DNA from: Tragulus kanchil
Lineage: Eukaryota; Chordata; Mammalia; Artiodactyla; Tragulidae
DNA length: 64,000 nucleotides
Reading direction: 5' to 3'
Assembly: GCA_022376925.1 (NCBI GenBank)
Contig: JAIOJX010000005.1
Span: 159,603,501 to 159,667,500, forward strand
The position numbers were made by a program, and so were the translations under genes. How positions within the stretch are numbered: position 1 is the stretch's first letter; each line of letters starts with the position of its first letter. A model generated the notes under the pieces. It did no database searches, was not told the DNA's origin, and saw nothing but the letters and a program-made list of their open reading frames with translations. Positions 11,640 to 22,342 of the stretch are shown in pieces.

Positions 11640-11850
11640 CTAATATTAATGGAACATTTACTCTGTGCTAAGCCCTAGTCTAACTAATTACTTTACGTGC
11701 CATATCTACTGCCCATACATATTAATATATATGATAGATATTCATATAACACATACCCATTTTTCTTTAATTCTCTTGATTATGATTTTACTTAGGAAGG
11801 TTAAATCATTTGCCCAAGGTCCACAGGTGAGAGAGGCACAGCCCTGATAC
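11640..11850 (-). mobile_element. MIR SINE
   Basis: ACTCTGTGCTAAGCCCTAG, ACTTTACGTGCC, GAAGGTTAAATCATTTGCCC and CCACAGGTGAGAGAGGCAC follow the MIR order in reverse. Its right end is the left boundary of tandem duplication 4. Confidence 0.6.
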
Positions 11851-12224
11851 ATGAAACATAAGCTGATTAAGAGATAGACAACATGTGGGGTGGCTTTGTG
11901 TTAGGGGTCACACTCAGAGCAAAGAAGGCCACAAGCCAGATCAAATAAAATCAGGAAGCAAGGTAATGAATGGAAAGATAATAGAGTCTGTGGATAATTT
12001 CCTTCAATATTGTGTTCAAGAGAAATGAATGGGGCTTGGAACAATGTTGAAAGTTAACGGTGTGAGTGAGTGGTGACAAAGAGGAACGGCAGCTGAAAAT
12101 GAGAGCGTTTGGCAGCCAAGCGTGTGGATAAGGATTAGCCTTGGGGTGAAGGGAAGCTATAATCTATGATGGTGAGACAAGAATCTTTCGTGTCTTGCAG
12201 TGGTATTGACAGATTCAGTTAATC

Positions 12225-12380
12225 AATAAACATTTGCTGAACAGCTACTATATTCAAGGTACTGTGCCTTGGCGATACATAGAGACAAAAGACACAGTCC
12301 TGGTTCCTTCTTAGCAATCTTTTTATCCTGATAAGGCAATATATATAGGATCGTGAAGAATGAGCTAGAAGCATAAAGCT
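12225..12380. mobile_element. Old mammalian repeat, class uncertain
   Basis: AATAAACATTTGCTGAACAGC followed by AGGTACTGTGCCTTGG and an ATACATAGAGACAAAAGACA region is the pattern of an old mammal-wide repeat (MIR or CR1-like). Copy B is at 13305-13460. Confidence 0.4.
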
Positions 12381-12524
12381 TGAAACATAAAGATGATAAA
12401 AAACAACAAGAAGAAACATATAGGTCTTCTTATCTAGTCTTTCTAGTTACATAGATGACCAAAACCAAATCAATGATTCAGAGACAGGAAGTGATGCTAG
12501 CCAAAGTTCCCATAGGATTTTTTT

Positions 12525-12787
12525 TAACAATTTTTTTTTCACCTCTAAGCCATCATTTATTTTTCATCCTTCTTTTTTATTCCTTGGCATGTGTGGGCCT
12601 CGCATCGCAGCGGCCTCTCTCTTGCAGAGCACTGGCTCTGGGCGCATGCGCTCCACAGCGCTGGCTCGTAATTGGACACACCAATCCAGTCGCTCCGTGG
12701 CATATGGGATCTTCCCAGGTCAGGGATCGAACTGGTGCCCCTTGCCCTGCAAGGCAGACTCTACTCACTGGATCACCAGGGAAGCCC
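12525..12787 (-). mobile_element. Young CHR SINE
   Basis: Minus-strand copy: GCATGCGCTCCACAGCGC, GGACACACCAATCCAG, CCCCTTGCCCTGCAAGGC and GGATCACCAGGGAAGCCCC. TCCCATAG occurs at both flanks (12510 and 12789), suggesting a decayed TSD. Copy B is at 13605-13867. Confidence 0.85.
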
Positions 12788-13604
12788 CTCCCATAGCCTT
12801 TTGAGAGGAAAGGTAGAATCCAGACTTGATCACCATTCCAGGCTCTTTCTATCTTCTTACATAGATGTAATTAGTAATGAAAGGTAGTATTTGCCTAAGG
12901 TCCACAGGTGAGAGAGGCACAGCCCTGATACATGAAACATAAGCTGATTAAGAGATAGACAACATGTGGGGTGGCTTTGTGTTAGGGGTCACACTCAGAG
13001 CAAAGAAGGCCACAAGCCAGATCAAATAAAATCAGGAAGCAAGGTAATGAATGGAAAGATAATAGAGTCTGTGGATAATTTCCTTCAATATTGTGTTCAA
13101 GAGAAATGAATGGGGCTTGGAACAATGTTGAAAGTTAACGGTGTGAGTGAGTGGTGACAAAGAGGAACGGCAGCTGAAAATGAGGCGTTTGGCAGCCAAG
13201 CGTGTGGATAAGGATTAGCCTTGGGGTGAAGGGAAGCTATAATCTATGATGGTGAGACAAGAATCTTTCGTGTCTTGCAGTGGTATTGACAGATTCAGTT
13301 AATCAATAAACATTTGCTGAACAGCTACTATATTCAAGGTACTGTGCCTTGGCGATACATAGAGACAAAAGACACAGTCCTGGTTCCTTCTTAGCAATCT
13401 TTTTATCCTGATAAGGCAATATATATAGGATCGTGAAGAATGAGCTAGAAGCATAAAGCTTGAAACATAAAGATGATAAAAAACAACAAGAAGAAACATA
13501 TAGGTCTTCTTATCTAGTCTTTCTAGTTACATAGATGACCAAAACCAAATCAATGATTCAGAGACAGGAAGTGATGCTAGCCAAAGTTCCCATAGGATTT
13601 TTTT

Positions 13605-13867
13605 TAACAATTTTTTTTTCACCTCTAAGCCATCATTTATTTTTCATCCTTCTTTTTTATTCCTTGGCATGTGTGGGCCTCGCATCGCAGCGGCCTCTCT
13701 CTTGCAGAGCACTGGCTCTGGGCGCATGCGCTCCACAGCGCTGGCTCGTAATTGGACACACCAATCCAGTCGCTCCGTGGCATATGGGATCTTCCCAGGT
13801 CAGGGATCGAACTGGTGCCCCTTGCCCTGCAAGGCAGACTCTACTCACTGGATCACCAGGGAAGCCC
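13605..13867 (-). mobile_element. Young CHR SINE, duplicated copy
   Basis: Copy B of the element at 12525. Confidence 0.85.
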
Positions 13868-14374
13868 CTCCCATAGCCTTTTGAGAGGAAAGGTAGAATC
13901 CAGACTTGATCACCATTCCAGGCTCTTTCTATCTTCTTACATAGATGTAATTAGTAATGAAAGGTAGTATTTGTGCCAAGTAGCAAATTAATGGTATAGG
14001 CAATGCATTGTTTCTTACCACAATATGTTTACAATTAAATGCTAAAATTGTTTTCTGGGGAATTTTCAGGTGTGGAGGGACTTTCCTAGTTCTCTCCTCA
14101 GCTGCTTTAACATGAAAACAGAAAATGGCCCCTCCTGTGTGCTCCCGGAGCACCTGGGCCACCTCAGTCATACACATCATATGTGATCTTGACACGTCTA
14201 GTCCAGTAGTTCTGAAAGTGTGTGGTCTCCAAATGAGCAACACCTGGAAGCCTGTTAGAAATGCAAATTCTTGGGCCCACTCCAGATCCACTGAATCAGA
14301 AACATTGGGGGTGGGGCTCAGTGACTTATGGTCTAACAAGCCATCCAGCTTGCACTGATGTACTTTTTAAAAAA

Positions 14375-14375
14375 A

Positions 14376-14412
<37 letters not shown>
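14375..14412. repeat. (TA)n microsatellite
   Basis: About 38 bases of alternating TA at the poly(T) side of the SINE that follows; probably expanded from its tail. Confidence 0.9.
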
Positions 14413-14413
<1 letters not shown>

Positions 14414-14645
14414 CTTTTATTTGTTTTGTTGATTTATTTTGGGCTGTACAGGATCTTCATGGCTGCATGGGCTTCTTCTCTAGTTGCAGTGCTCAGGCTT
14501 CTTATTGTGGTGGTTTCTCTTGTCGCGACACCGAGGCTCTAGAGCACAGGCTCACTAGTTGTAGCTTATGGCTTAGTTGATCAGTGGCATGTGGGATCTT
14601 CCTGGATCAGGGAGATTCTTTACTACTGAGCCACCAGGAAGGTCC
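14413..14645 (-). mobile_element. CHR long SINE in MER20-like element
   Basis: GGGCTGTACAGGATCTTC, GGCATGTGGGATCTTCCTGG and GAGCCACCAGGAAGGTCCC. TSD CACTGATGTACTTTT near 14354 and CACTGATGTGCTTTT from 14646. Confidence 0.85.
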
Positions 14646-14734
14646 CACTGATGTGCTTTTGAGAACCTCTAAATTGTTCTGGAGAGAGCTTATGAGCTCC
14701 TTGAAGGCAAGGACCATGTCTTCCATAGTTGTTT

Positions 14735-15094
14735 TTTTTTTTTTTAATTTTTATTTATTTATTTATTTATTTTTGGCTATTCTAGGTTTTCACTGCTGCT
14801 GCAGGCTCTTCTCTAGTTACAGCGAGTGGGGGCTACTTTCTCATTAAGGTGAGCAGGCATCTTGTTGCTGTTGAGTTTTCTTGTGGAGCTCGGGCTCTAG
14901 GGCACACAGGCTTCAGTAGTTGCAGCACATGGGAGCAATACTTGTGGCTCCAAGGCTCAGGAGCACAGGGCCCATAGTTGTGGCTCACGGGCTTAGTTGC
15001 TCTGTGGCATGTGGGATCTTCCTGGATCAGGTATCGAACTCGTGTCTTCTGCATTGGCAGGCAAGCTCTTCACCACCAAGTTACCAGGGAAGCC
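14735..15094 (-). mobile_element. CHR long SINE, near full length
   Basis: Poly(T), TTTATTTATTTATTTTTGGC, GGGCTCTAGGGCACACAGG, GGCATGTGGGATCTTCCTGG and TTACCAGGGAAGCCC. TSD CTTCCATAGTTGTTTTTT at 14719 and CTTCCATAGTTTTTTA after 15095. Confidence 0.9.
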
Positions 15095-15254
15095 CCTTCC
15101 ATAGTTTTTTATTTTCCTAGCTTAGTATCAAGCCTTGAACATAGTGGATGTTCATCAATATTTCTGAAACAACTATGGAAGTGTACATGGTAAGGAGAAT
15201 CATGCTATTATCCAACTTTATTCCTGTAATGATTAGCACCTTTCAATTCGCTTT

Positions 15255-15806
15255 GTGTTATGAGCTGATTAGTGTCTCCCTAACCCCAAAATTCATATGT
15301 TGATGACTTAATTGCCCCCTTTCTGCACCTTGGAATGTGTATTTGGAGATAGTACCATTAAAGAAGTCATGCAGGGAATTTCCTGGTGGTTCAGTGGTTA
15401 GGACTCTGTGTTTCCACTACATGGGGCACAGGTTCGATCCCTGGTTAGGGAACTAAGATCCTGCATGCTGCATGGCCAAAATAATAACAATAAAATAAAG
15501 AGGTAATGAAGGTAAAATCAGGTTATATGGGTGGCCTGTAATTTGGTATAACTGGTCTACTTATAAGAAGAGAAGATGAAGATGCAGAAGGGATGCGCAG
15601 AGGAGGGAAGACCGTGTGAAGACAAAGGAGACAGTTATCTATAAGCCAAGAAGAGAGGCTTCCGGCTTCAGAAAAAACCAACCCTGTCACCATCTTGATC
15701 TCAGGTTTCTAATCTCCAGAATTGTGAGAAAAATTGATTTCCATTGCTTAGGCCACCAGACTGTGATATTTTATTATGACAACCCTAGAAGAGTAAATAC
15801 ACTTTG
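15255..15806 (+). mobile_element. MLT1 (ERVL-MaLR) solo LTR, interrupted
   Basis: Typical MLT1 order: CCCCAAAATTCATATGTTGA, GTATTTGGAGATAG, ACTTATAAGAAGAGAAGATG, AGACCGTGTGAAGACAAAGG, CTTGATCTCAGGTTTCTAA, TCCAGAATTGTGAGAAAA and CAACCCTAGAAGAGTAAATAC. An old mammalian LTR with no coding content, split by a CHR short SINE. Confidence 0.85.
15374..15500 (+). mobile_element. CHR short SINE in MLT1
   Basis: GGGAATTTCCTGGTGGTTCAG head, GGTTCGATCCCTGG and AACTAAGATCCTGC. TSD AAAGAAGTCATG upstream and AAAGAGGTAATG downstream. Confidence 0.85.
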
Positions 15807-15899
15807 CAAAGAACTTCTACAAAAACACTGAAATCCAAAACTCCCATCTAAGTCTATGACAAGACAACCCCATTTTTAAATGACTCTATAACCATCTTT

Positions 15900-16111
15900 G
15901 GGCTTCCCTGGTGACTCATGGTAAAGAATTCACCTGCAATGCAGGAGACTCGAATTTGATCCCTGGGTTGGGAAGACCCTCTGGAGGAGGGGATGGAAAC
16001 CCACTCCAATATTCTTCCCTGGAGAATTCCATGGACAGAGGAGCCTGGCGGGCTACAGTCCATAGGGTCACATAGAGTCAGACACGACTGAAGCAACTAA
16101 ACAGCAGTAGC
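15900..16111 (+). mobile_element. Bov-tA SINE
   Basis: tRNA-like head GGCTTCCCTGGTGACTCATG and a TTTGATCCCTGG B-box, then the Bov-A unit (CCCACTCCAATATTCTTCCC, GGACAGAGGAGCCTGGCGGG, GTCAGACACGACTGAAGC). TSD ATAACCATCTTT at 15888-15899 and ATAACTATCTTT at 16112-16123. Confidence 0.95.
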
Positions 16112-16174
16112 ATAACTATCTTTAGATGTTAACTATTAAAGTGTTTGTTTAAGAAATTACTCTTTCATGCTCAA

Positions 16175-16350
16175 TGTAAGCATGGATTTTGGAGTCAGAC
16201 AGAGGTGGGTTTAAATCCTGAGTCAGCTACTTGGAAGTTGTGTAATCCTGACCTCTAAGGACTCAGTTTCTTTGTCTGTAATTTGGGGCTAATAATAGCT
16301 CCCTCCTAGACATAACTCGATAATTGGCAAGTATATCATAGACATTCAGT
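16175..16350 (+). mobile_element. MIR SINE
   Basis: TTTTGGAGTCAGACAGAGG, GGTTTAAATCCTGAGTCAGC, GACTCAGTTTCTTTGTCTG and a CTAATAATAGCTCCCTCC block are diagnostic of MIR. Copy B is at 17284-17462. Confidence 0.8.
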
Positions 16351-16435
16351 ATATGGTGACTTAAAAATGATAATTACCCAAATTCTTCATATTGCCCTTT
16401 TCTGGGAGATGGAATTACAGCAAAATTTTACTGTA

Positions 16436-16535
16436 TGGGAGGGATATACATATGACTAATCTGGGAACATACATATCTGTAAACAACAAAACTCTGTAAA
16501 AGTTAAAAGTAAAATAAAAGCTTAAAAAAAATTTT
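16436..16535 (+). mobile_element. L1 3' UTR end, 100-bp insertion
   Basis: GGGATATACATATGACTAATC, a TCTGTAAACAACAAAACTC block, TAAAATAAAAGC and an A tail match the last 100 bases of the L1 at the window's right end. TSD TTTTACTGTA at 16426-16435 and 16536-16545. Copy B is near 17541-17641. Confidence 0.85.
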
Positions 16536-17081
16536 TTTTACTGTAATGATTGAATCAGTTCAACAAACATAGTACAATGGTGGCTTTTTTAAAAGTAATT
16601 TTTCAGCAAAAATGTATTGAGTCACGGGGAACACAATAATAAAAATGTTACAAATGCAAGGGATAGATAACATCCAAGAATAATTGAATTGTCTCAAACT
16701 GATGAGTAATTAGATTGTATAAAGGCAGGAATTGCTGACTTTTTTGTCTGGTGTCCCCAGAGCCTAACATGGCACCTGGCACTTACTATAAGATCAACAA
16801 CTTTTGGTCGAAGGAGAGAATGAATGGTCTTCTGCAAGGACAGTCATACAAATTATACAAAGATAATTCAACCCAAGTATATTTACACTGAACTGGTGAC
16901 TCTAGCATTTTGGCATCATGGAATTAAAACTTTAATTTTAACCTGGGAATTCCACGTTGGGGAAATAACCTAAGAAAATAACCCTGAAGTGGAAAAAAAA
17001 AGTGTTATTTGTAAAAAATGTCTACAAGTGTAGTAATATCAAAATTCTTGCTTCCCCTAAATCATTCTGACCGTCTTCATA

Positions 17082-17216
17082 GACCCTCTGGAGGAGGATG
17101 GAAACCCACTCCAATATTCTTCCCTGGAGAATTCCATGGACAGAGGAGCCTGGCGGGCTACAGTCCATAGGGTCACATAGAGTCAGACACGACTGAAGCA
17201 ACTAAACAGCAGTAGC
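17082..17216 (+). mobile_element. Bov-A part, duplicated copy
   Basis: Copy B of the Bov-A unit of the Bov-tA at 15900. It begins at the duplication join. Confidence 0.9.
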
Positions 17217-17283
17217 ATAACTATCTTTAGATGTTAACTATTAAAGTGTTTGTTTAAGAAATTACTCTTTCATGCTCAATGTA

Positions 17284-17462
17284 AGCATGGATTTTGGAGT
17301 CAGACAGAGGTGGGTTTAAATCCTGAGTCAGCTACTTGGAAGTTGTGTAATCCTGACCTCTAAGGACTCAGTTTCTTTGTCTGTAATTTGGGGCTAATAA
17401 TAGCTCCCTCCTAGACATAACTCGATAATTGGCAAGTATATCATAGACATTCAGTATATGGT
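17284..17462 (+). mobile_element. MIR SINE, duplicated copy
   Basis: Copy B of the MIR at 16175. Confidence 0.8.
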
Positions 17463-17540
17463 GACTTAAAAATGATAATTACCCAAATTCTTCATATTGC
17501 CCTTTTCTGGGAGATGGAATTACAGCAAAATTTTACTGTA

Positions 17541-17641
17541 TGGGAGGGATATACATATGACTAATCTGGGAACATACATATCTGTAAACAACAAAACTCT
17601 GTAAAAGTTAAAAGTAAAATAAAAGCTTAAAAAAAATGTTT
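17541..17641 (+). mobile_element. L1 3' UTR end, duplicated copy
   Basis: Copy B of the insertion at 16436. Confidence 0.85.
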
Positions 17642-18188
17642 TTTACTGTAATGATTGAATCAGTTCAACAAACATAGTACAATGGTGGCTTTTTTAAAAG
17701 TAATTTTTCAGCAAAAATGTATTGAGTCACGGGGAACACAATAATAAAAATGTTACAAATGCAAGGGATAGATAACATCCAAGAATAATTGAATTGTCTC
17801 AAACTGATGAGTAATTAGATTGTATAAAGGCAGGAATTGCTGACTTTTTTGTCTGGTGTCCCCAGAGCCTAACATGGCACCTGGCACTTACTATAAGATC
17901 AACAACTTTTGGTCGAAGGAGAGAATGAATGGTCTTCTGCAAGGACAGTCATACAAATTATACAAAGATAATTCAACCCAAGTATATTTACACTGAACTG
18001 GTGACTCTAGCATTTTGGCATCATGGAATTAAAACTTTAATTTTAACCTGGGAATTCCACGTTGGGGAAATAACCTAAGAAAATAACCCTGAAGTGGAAA
18101 AAAAAAGTGTTATTTGTAAAAAATGTCTACAAGTGTAGTAATATCAAAATTCTTGCTTCCCCTAAATCATTCTGACCGTCTTCATAGC

Positions 18189-18792
18189 CCCTCACCTGAG
18201 TGGTCCAGTGCTTCGTGCTTCTAATGCTTTGGGACCAGTTTCCTTCATTGAAATGTATTTGTCCTTTGCCTGCTTGTCTTTGGGACTCTACTCAACCAAG
18301 GAATCTGAGAAATTGATTTAAACCGAGTTGCTAATGTATGACAATGGCTGAGTGTGAGTCCCCCTCCTAGATAACAATTGCATTTCCTCAGCACCTTACT
18401 CGGAAGAATAAGTAATATATTTCAGGCATGTGTCCGAGCCACTGGGGGAAGATATTTTAAGCAGGGGGATTTCCTCAAACCCCTCAAATTACACCATGTA
18501 GACAGCTGCCTGTCCCACATGATCTGGCCAGCTCCCTGGCATCCAGTTATCAGCCCTCAGGGGACACGAGAGGAAACACTTCTGTTCCTCTTCTTAACAG
18601 AGCTTGGAAACAGTGACTGGACTATTTATGTCACTTAAAGGAAAAGGACATTCACTCTGGGGCCTATCCAGAAGGCACACATTCCCTGGGTTTAGGTGTC
18701 TCTGCCTAATCTCTGGGGATGGCCGAGTGGTGCCTAGATTAACCAAAATGAGTGAGCTCAGATGTGGAAACATGGAGGAGGGACAAGTAACG
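18189..18792. other. Anonymous sequence
   Basis: No recognised repeat. An 86-codon frame at 18378-18638 has no motif or homology that I recognise. Confidence 0.5.
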
Positions 18793-18806
18793 TGTCATTT
18801 AGTCTT

Positions 18807-19268
18807 TTTTTTTTTTTTAAGGTTTATTTATTTATTTAATAAATAAATAAATGGGCTGGGGAGTGGGGTGGGGAGGGAGGGGAGCAGGTGGGCCACTTCT
18901 ATTGGTCTTTCTTTTTTTTTTTTTTTTTTTAAACCTTTATTTTGCTTTTAGCTTTTACAGTTTTGTTGTTTACAGATATGAAAGTTCCCAGATTAGTCAT
19001 ATGTATATCCCCCCCTTTCTATTGGTCTTTCATTTGGCCATTTTCACCCATCTTTGTTCTTTGGCCTGTGTGGGCGTCCCATCGCGGTGGCCTCTGTTGT
19101 CACAGAGCACTGGCTCTGGGCGCATGCGCTCAAGAGCTCGGGCTTGGTAATTGGACACATTGGTCCAGCCGCTCCGAAGCATGTGGGATCTTCCCAGGCC
19201 AGGGATCGAACTGGCGCCCCCTGCACTGCAAGGCGGTGTCCTTACCCACTGGACCACCAGGGAAGCCC
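18807..19268 (-). mobile_element. Young CHR SINE split by an L1 fragment
   Basis: Complete minus-strand SINE: poly(T), GGGGAGGGAGGGGAGCAGG, GGCGCATGCGCTC, CTGCACTGCAAGGCGGTG and GGACCACCAGGGAAGCCC. TSD TGTCATTTAGTCTT at 18793-18806 and 19269-19282. Without the nested L1 piece it is about 340 bp. The tail contains a 29-base palindrome at 18823-18851. Confidence 0.9.
18912..19016 (-). mobile_element. L1 3' UTR end nested in SINE
   Basis: Minus-strand copy of the same L1 end as at 16436: poly(T), AACCTTTATTTTGC, GTTTTGTTGTTTACAG, GATTAGTCATATGTATATCC. TSD TTCTATTGGTCTTTC at 18897-18911 and 19017-19031, lying in SINE sequence, so this insertion is younger than the SINE. Confidence 0.9.
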
Positions 19269-19359
19269 TGTCATTTAGTCTTATAGGTGAAAAGATCCTA
19301 GACATTGATAAAAATTCACATGAGCACACACGAGAAAACTGTGAACCTAATCATAAAAA

Positions 19360-19570
19360 GAGCTCCCTTTTATCAGGTGTTAACTATATTAACTGTGCTA
19401 AAGTAGTTACATATTTTGAAAGATTTAACCCTCTGATATTGAGGAAAACTGGGTTGCTATCCTGATTTCAAATAAAGACCCTGAAGCAAAGATAGGTGAA
19501 GTGGCTGTCCCACAGTAAAATGGCAAATCTGGGATTTCAAGCCAAGTCTTTAAACTCTGAAGTTCATGGT
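19360..19570 (-). mobile_element. MIR SINE
   Basis: GGTGTTAACTATATTAACTG, CCCTGAAGCAAAGATAGG, GGCTGTCCCACAGTAAAATG and CAAATCTGGGATTTCAAGCC follow MIR order in reverse. Confidence 0.6.
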
Positions 19571-19728
19571 TGCAATAGAAGCTTAATAGCCTTTTGCCTT
19601 TCAGAATCAAGAATCTTAAAGCTGAGATTCTATAACATCATTCTTGATTATCTAGACTCTGATTACTGCAACTGAAAAGGAGTTTGAGGCCTCAAGAGTC
19701 AGCCTGTTCCATACAACTATACTTGTTT

Positions 19729-19865
19729 TGGTGTTGTTCAGTCACTAAATTGTGTCTGACTCTTTGGACCCCATGGCTGCAGCACACAAGGCTTCCTGGG
19801 ACTTCACCATCTCCCAGGGTTTGTTCAAGCTCATGTCCATTGAGTTGGTGATGCCATCCAACTGT
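19729..19865 (-). mobile_element. BovB 3' end fragment
   Basis: GTTGTTCAGTCACTAAATTG, GTGTCTGACTCTTTGG, ACCCCATGGCTGC and GATGCCATCCAAC are the antisense of the BovB 3' end. About 135 bases remain. Confidence 0.85.
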
Positions 19866-20080
19866 TTGGCTGTTTAGCTTTTGAATGTTAAATTTAACTG
19901 TGTTTCTCCATACTTTTAACTTCCCTTCTTTTGATCTTTATCTGCACTCTTGGAGAACTCAAAGTCACTTCTCCACAGGAAGCCCTTTTGACATGGAGAC
20001 AGATCTTGCACTTCGCCTCCTGTCTCTGAGGTCCTCTTAGTTCCTAGAGATCTTACTCAGCACTGCTCAACTGTTAGACT

Positions 20081-20390
20081 CATCAGTTCAGTTCAGTCAT
20101 TCAATTATGTCTAACTCTCTGTGACTCCATGGAGTGTAGCACACCAGGTTTCTCTCTTCCTTCCATCCCCAAGAACTTGCTCAAATCATGTCCATTGACT
20201 CAGTGATGCCATTCAACGATCTCATTCCTTGTCATCTTCTTTTCCTTCTGCCTTCTATTTTTTCCCACCATCAGGGTCTTTTCCAGCAAGTCATCTCTTC
20301 ACATCAGATGGCCAAAGTATTGGAACTTCAGCTTCAGCACCTTCCAATGAATATTCACGGTTGATTTCCTTTGGGATCAATTCTTCCCCC
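20081..20390 (-). mobile_element. BovB 3' region fragment
   Basis: CAGTTCAGTTCAGTCATTC, TGCTCAAATCATGTCC, GATGCCATTCAACGATC, AGCAAGTCATCTCTTCACATC and GGCCAAAGTATTGGAAC match antisense BovB ORF2 end and 3' UTR. Copy B is at 21166-21475. Confidence 0.9.
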
Positions 20391-20429
20391 TGATAAAAGC
20401 ATGGAATTCATCTAATATAGCAAATAATA

Positions 20430-20580
20430 ACTAGCATTCATTGAAGCCTTTCTTTGCACCAAGAACAGTGCTAAGCAACTAGTATCTCACTTCTCTTGGG
20501 ACCCCTCTATGAGGCAGGTATTGACATTATCCCAGTTTTTCTGATGAGGAAACTAAGGTCCAGCTATTCTGAGGTCTTCT
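20430..20580 (-). mobile_element. MIR SINE
   Basis: CACCAAGAACAGTGCTAAGC, TATGAGGCAGGTATTG, CATTATCCCAGTTTTTCTG and GATGAGGAAACTAAGG are classic MIR blocks. Copy B is at 21515-21665. Confidence 0.8.
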
Positions 20581-21165
20581 GCTCATAACTGTGTATCTTT
20601 CTGTCCATGTTACCATGAGGGGTGGATCCCGAAGGACAGAACTGGCTGTCCCCTGAGAGAGACTTGTATTGTCCCATCTCTCTTTGATTATACGTTGTTG
20701 ATCCCTTTCTTCGCACGCATTTAATGAGCACCTCACACAGTTCAACACGTATCCTACAGTGACTACAGTCAGAACCACATATGCAAAGAAGGTGATGAAG
20801 TGATGACACTTCTAAACCTGAATTTCAGGGTCAAGGAAGGCTTTCGAGAAGGAGGTAGAAACTGATGAGGGTCTTGAAACATAAATAGGAAGAGAGAAGA
20901 GTCAACTAGTCAAAGGACAAGATGGGGAAATTCAAATTTCAGCAAGGAGGAACAGCACGTGTCAACACTTAGAGGCACACAATTTGCATGGACGATACTT
21001 TTAACTTCCCTTCTTTTGATCTTTATCTGCACTCTTGGAGAACTCAAAGTCACTTCTCCACAGGAAGCCCTTTTGACATGGAGACAGATCTTGCACTTCG
21101 CCTCCTGTCTCTGAGGTCCTCTTAGTTCCTAGAGATCTTACTCAGCACTGCTCAACTGTTAGACT

Positions 21166-21475
21166 CATCAGTTCAGTTCAGTCATTCAATTATGTCTAAC
21201 TCTCTGTGACTCCATGGAGTGTAGCACACCAGGTTTCTCTCTTCCTTCCATCCCCAAGAACTTGCTCAAATCATGTCCATTGACTCAGTGATGCCATTCA
21301 ACGATCTCATTCCTTGTCATCTTCTTTTCCTTCTGCCTTCTATTTTTTCCCACCATCAGGGTCTTTTCCAGCAAGTCATCTCTTCACATCAGATGGCCAA
21401 AGTATTGGAACTTCAGCTTCAGCACCTTCCAATGAATATTCACGGTTGATTTCCTTTGGGATCAATTCTTCCCCC
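21166..21475 (-). mobile_element. BovB 3' fragment, duplicated copy
   Basis: Copy B of the fragment at 20081. Confidence 0.9.
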
Positions 21476-21514
21476 TGATAAAAGCATGGAATTCATCTAA
21501 TATAGCAAATAATA

Positions 21515-21665
21515 ACTAGCATTCATTGAAGCCTTTCTTTGCACCAAGAACAGTGCTAAGCAACTAGTATCTCACTTCTCTTGGGACCCCTCTATGAGGC
21601 AGGTATTGACATTATCCCAGTTTTTCTGATGAGGAAACTAAGGTCCAGCTATTCTGAGGTCTTCT
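21515..21665 (-). mobile_element. MIR SINE, duplicated copy
   Basis: Copy B of the MIR at 20430. Confidence 0.8.
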
Positions 21666-22342
21666 GCTCATAACTGTGTATCTTTCTGTCCATGTTACCA
21701 TGAGGGGTGGATCCCGAAGGACAGAACTGGCTGTCCCTGAGAGAGACTTGTATTGTCCCATCTCTCTTTGATTATACGTTGTTGATCCCTTTCTTCGCAC
21801 GCATTTAATGAGCACCTCACACAGTTCAACACGTATCCTACAGTGACTACAGTCAGAACCACATATGCAAAGAAGGTGATGAAGTGATGACACTTCTAAA
21901 CCTGAATTTCAGGGTCAAGGAAGGCTTTCGAGAAGGAGGTAGAAACTGATGAGGGTCTTGAAACATAAATAGGAAGAGAGAAGAGTCAACTAGTCAAAGG
22001 ACAAGATGGGGAAATTCAAATTTCAGCAAGGAGGAACAGCACGTGTCAACACTTAGAGGCACACAATTTGCATGGACGGGAAAAACACATCATACAGTAG
22101 TAAGCAGGGTCCAAAAATTTGGTAAGTGTAAAATCGAGGGAAAGTTTGCATTACTGTGAAGTCAAAGAAAAAAATGGTTGTTTTTCAGTTCTATCTGTGC
22201 TGCCACAAAAAGCACACGAAGTAAGAACAGTGAAACATTATGTACACAATTGACTGCTCACTGAAGTAAAGTCCAAGAGCTCGATCACTTTCCAGTCGCC
22301 CTCCCCACCTTTACAATGCTTCTTCCAAAGAGATCTGTTGTT

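Larger units (their letters stand above)
11812..13972. repeat. Tandem duplication 4, unit 1.08 kb
   Basis: Copy A is 11812-12892 and copy B 12893-13972, offset 1080. The join lies in ATTTG, shared by both ends. Differences are tiny, such as GAGAGCGTTT versus GAGGCGTTT. Confidence 0.95.
14195..14680 (+). mobile_element. hAT-Charlie element (MER20-like), interrupted
   Basis: CCAGTAGTTCTGAAAGTGTG, CTGTTAGAAATGCAAATTC, GGGGGTGGGGCTCAGTGAC and CTAACAAGCCATCCAG fit the MER20-type terminal and internal order. A minus-strand SINE splits it after ACTGATGTAC; the rest resumes at 14646. Confidence 0.75.
15975..18188. repeat. Tandem duplication 5, unit about 1.1 kb
   Basis: Copy A is 15975-17081 and copy B 17082-18188, offset 1105. 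The left edge lies inside the Bov-tA, so copy B has only its Bov-A part (17082-17216). Copies differ in an A/T run (AAAATTTTTTTTAC versus AAAATGTTTTTTAC). Confidence 0.95.
19911..22079. repeat. Tandem duplication 6, unit 1.09 kb
   Basis: Copy A is 19911-20995 and copy B 20996-22079, offset 1085. One C is lost in copy B (GTCCCCTGAG versus GTCCCTGAG). The join shows at most one shared base. Confidence 0.95.
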
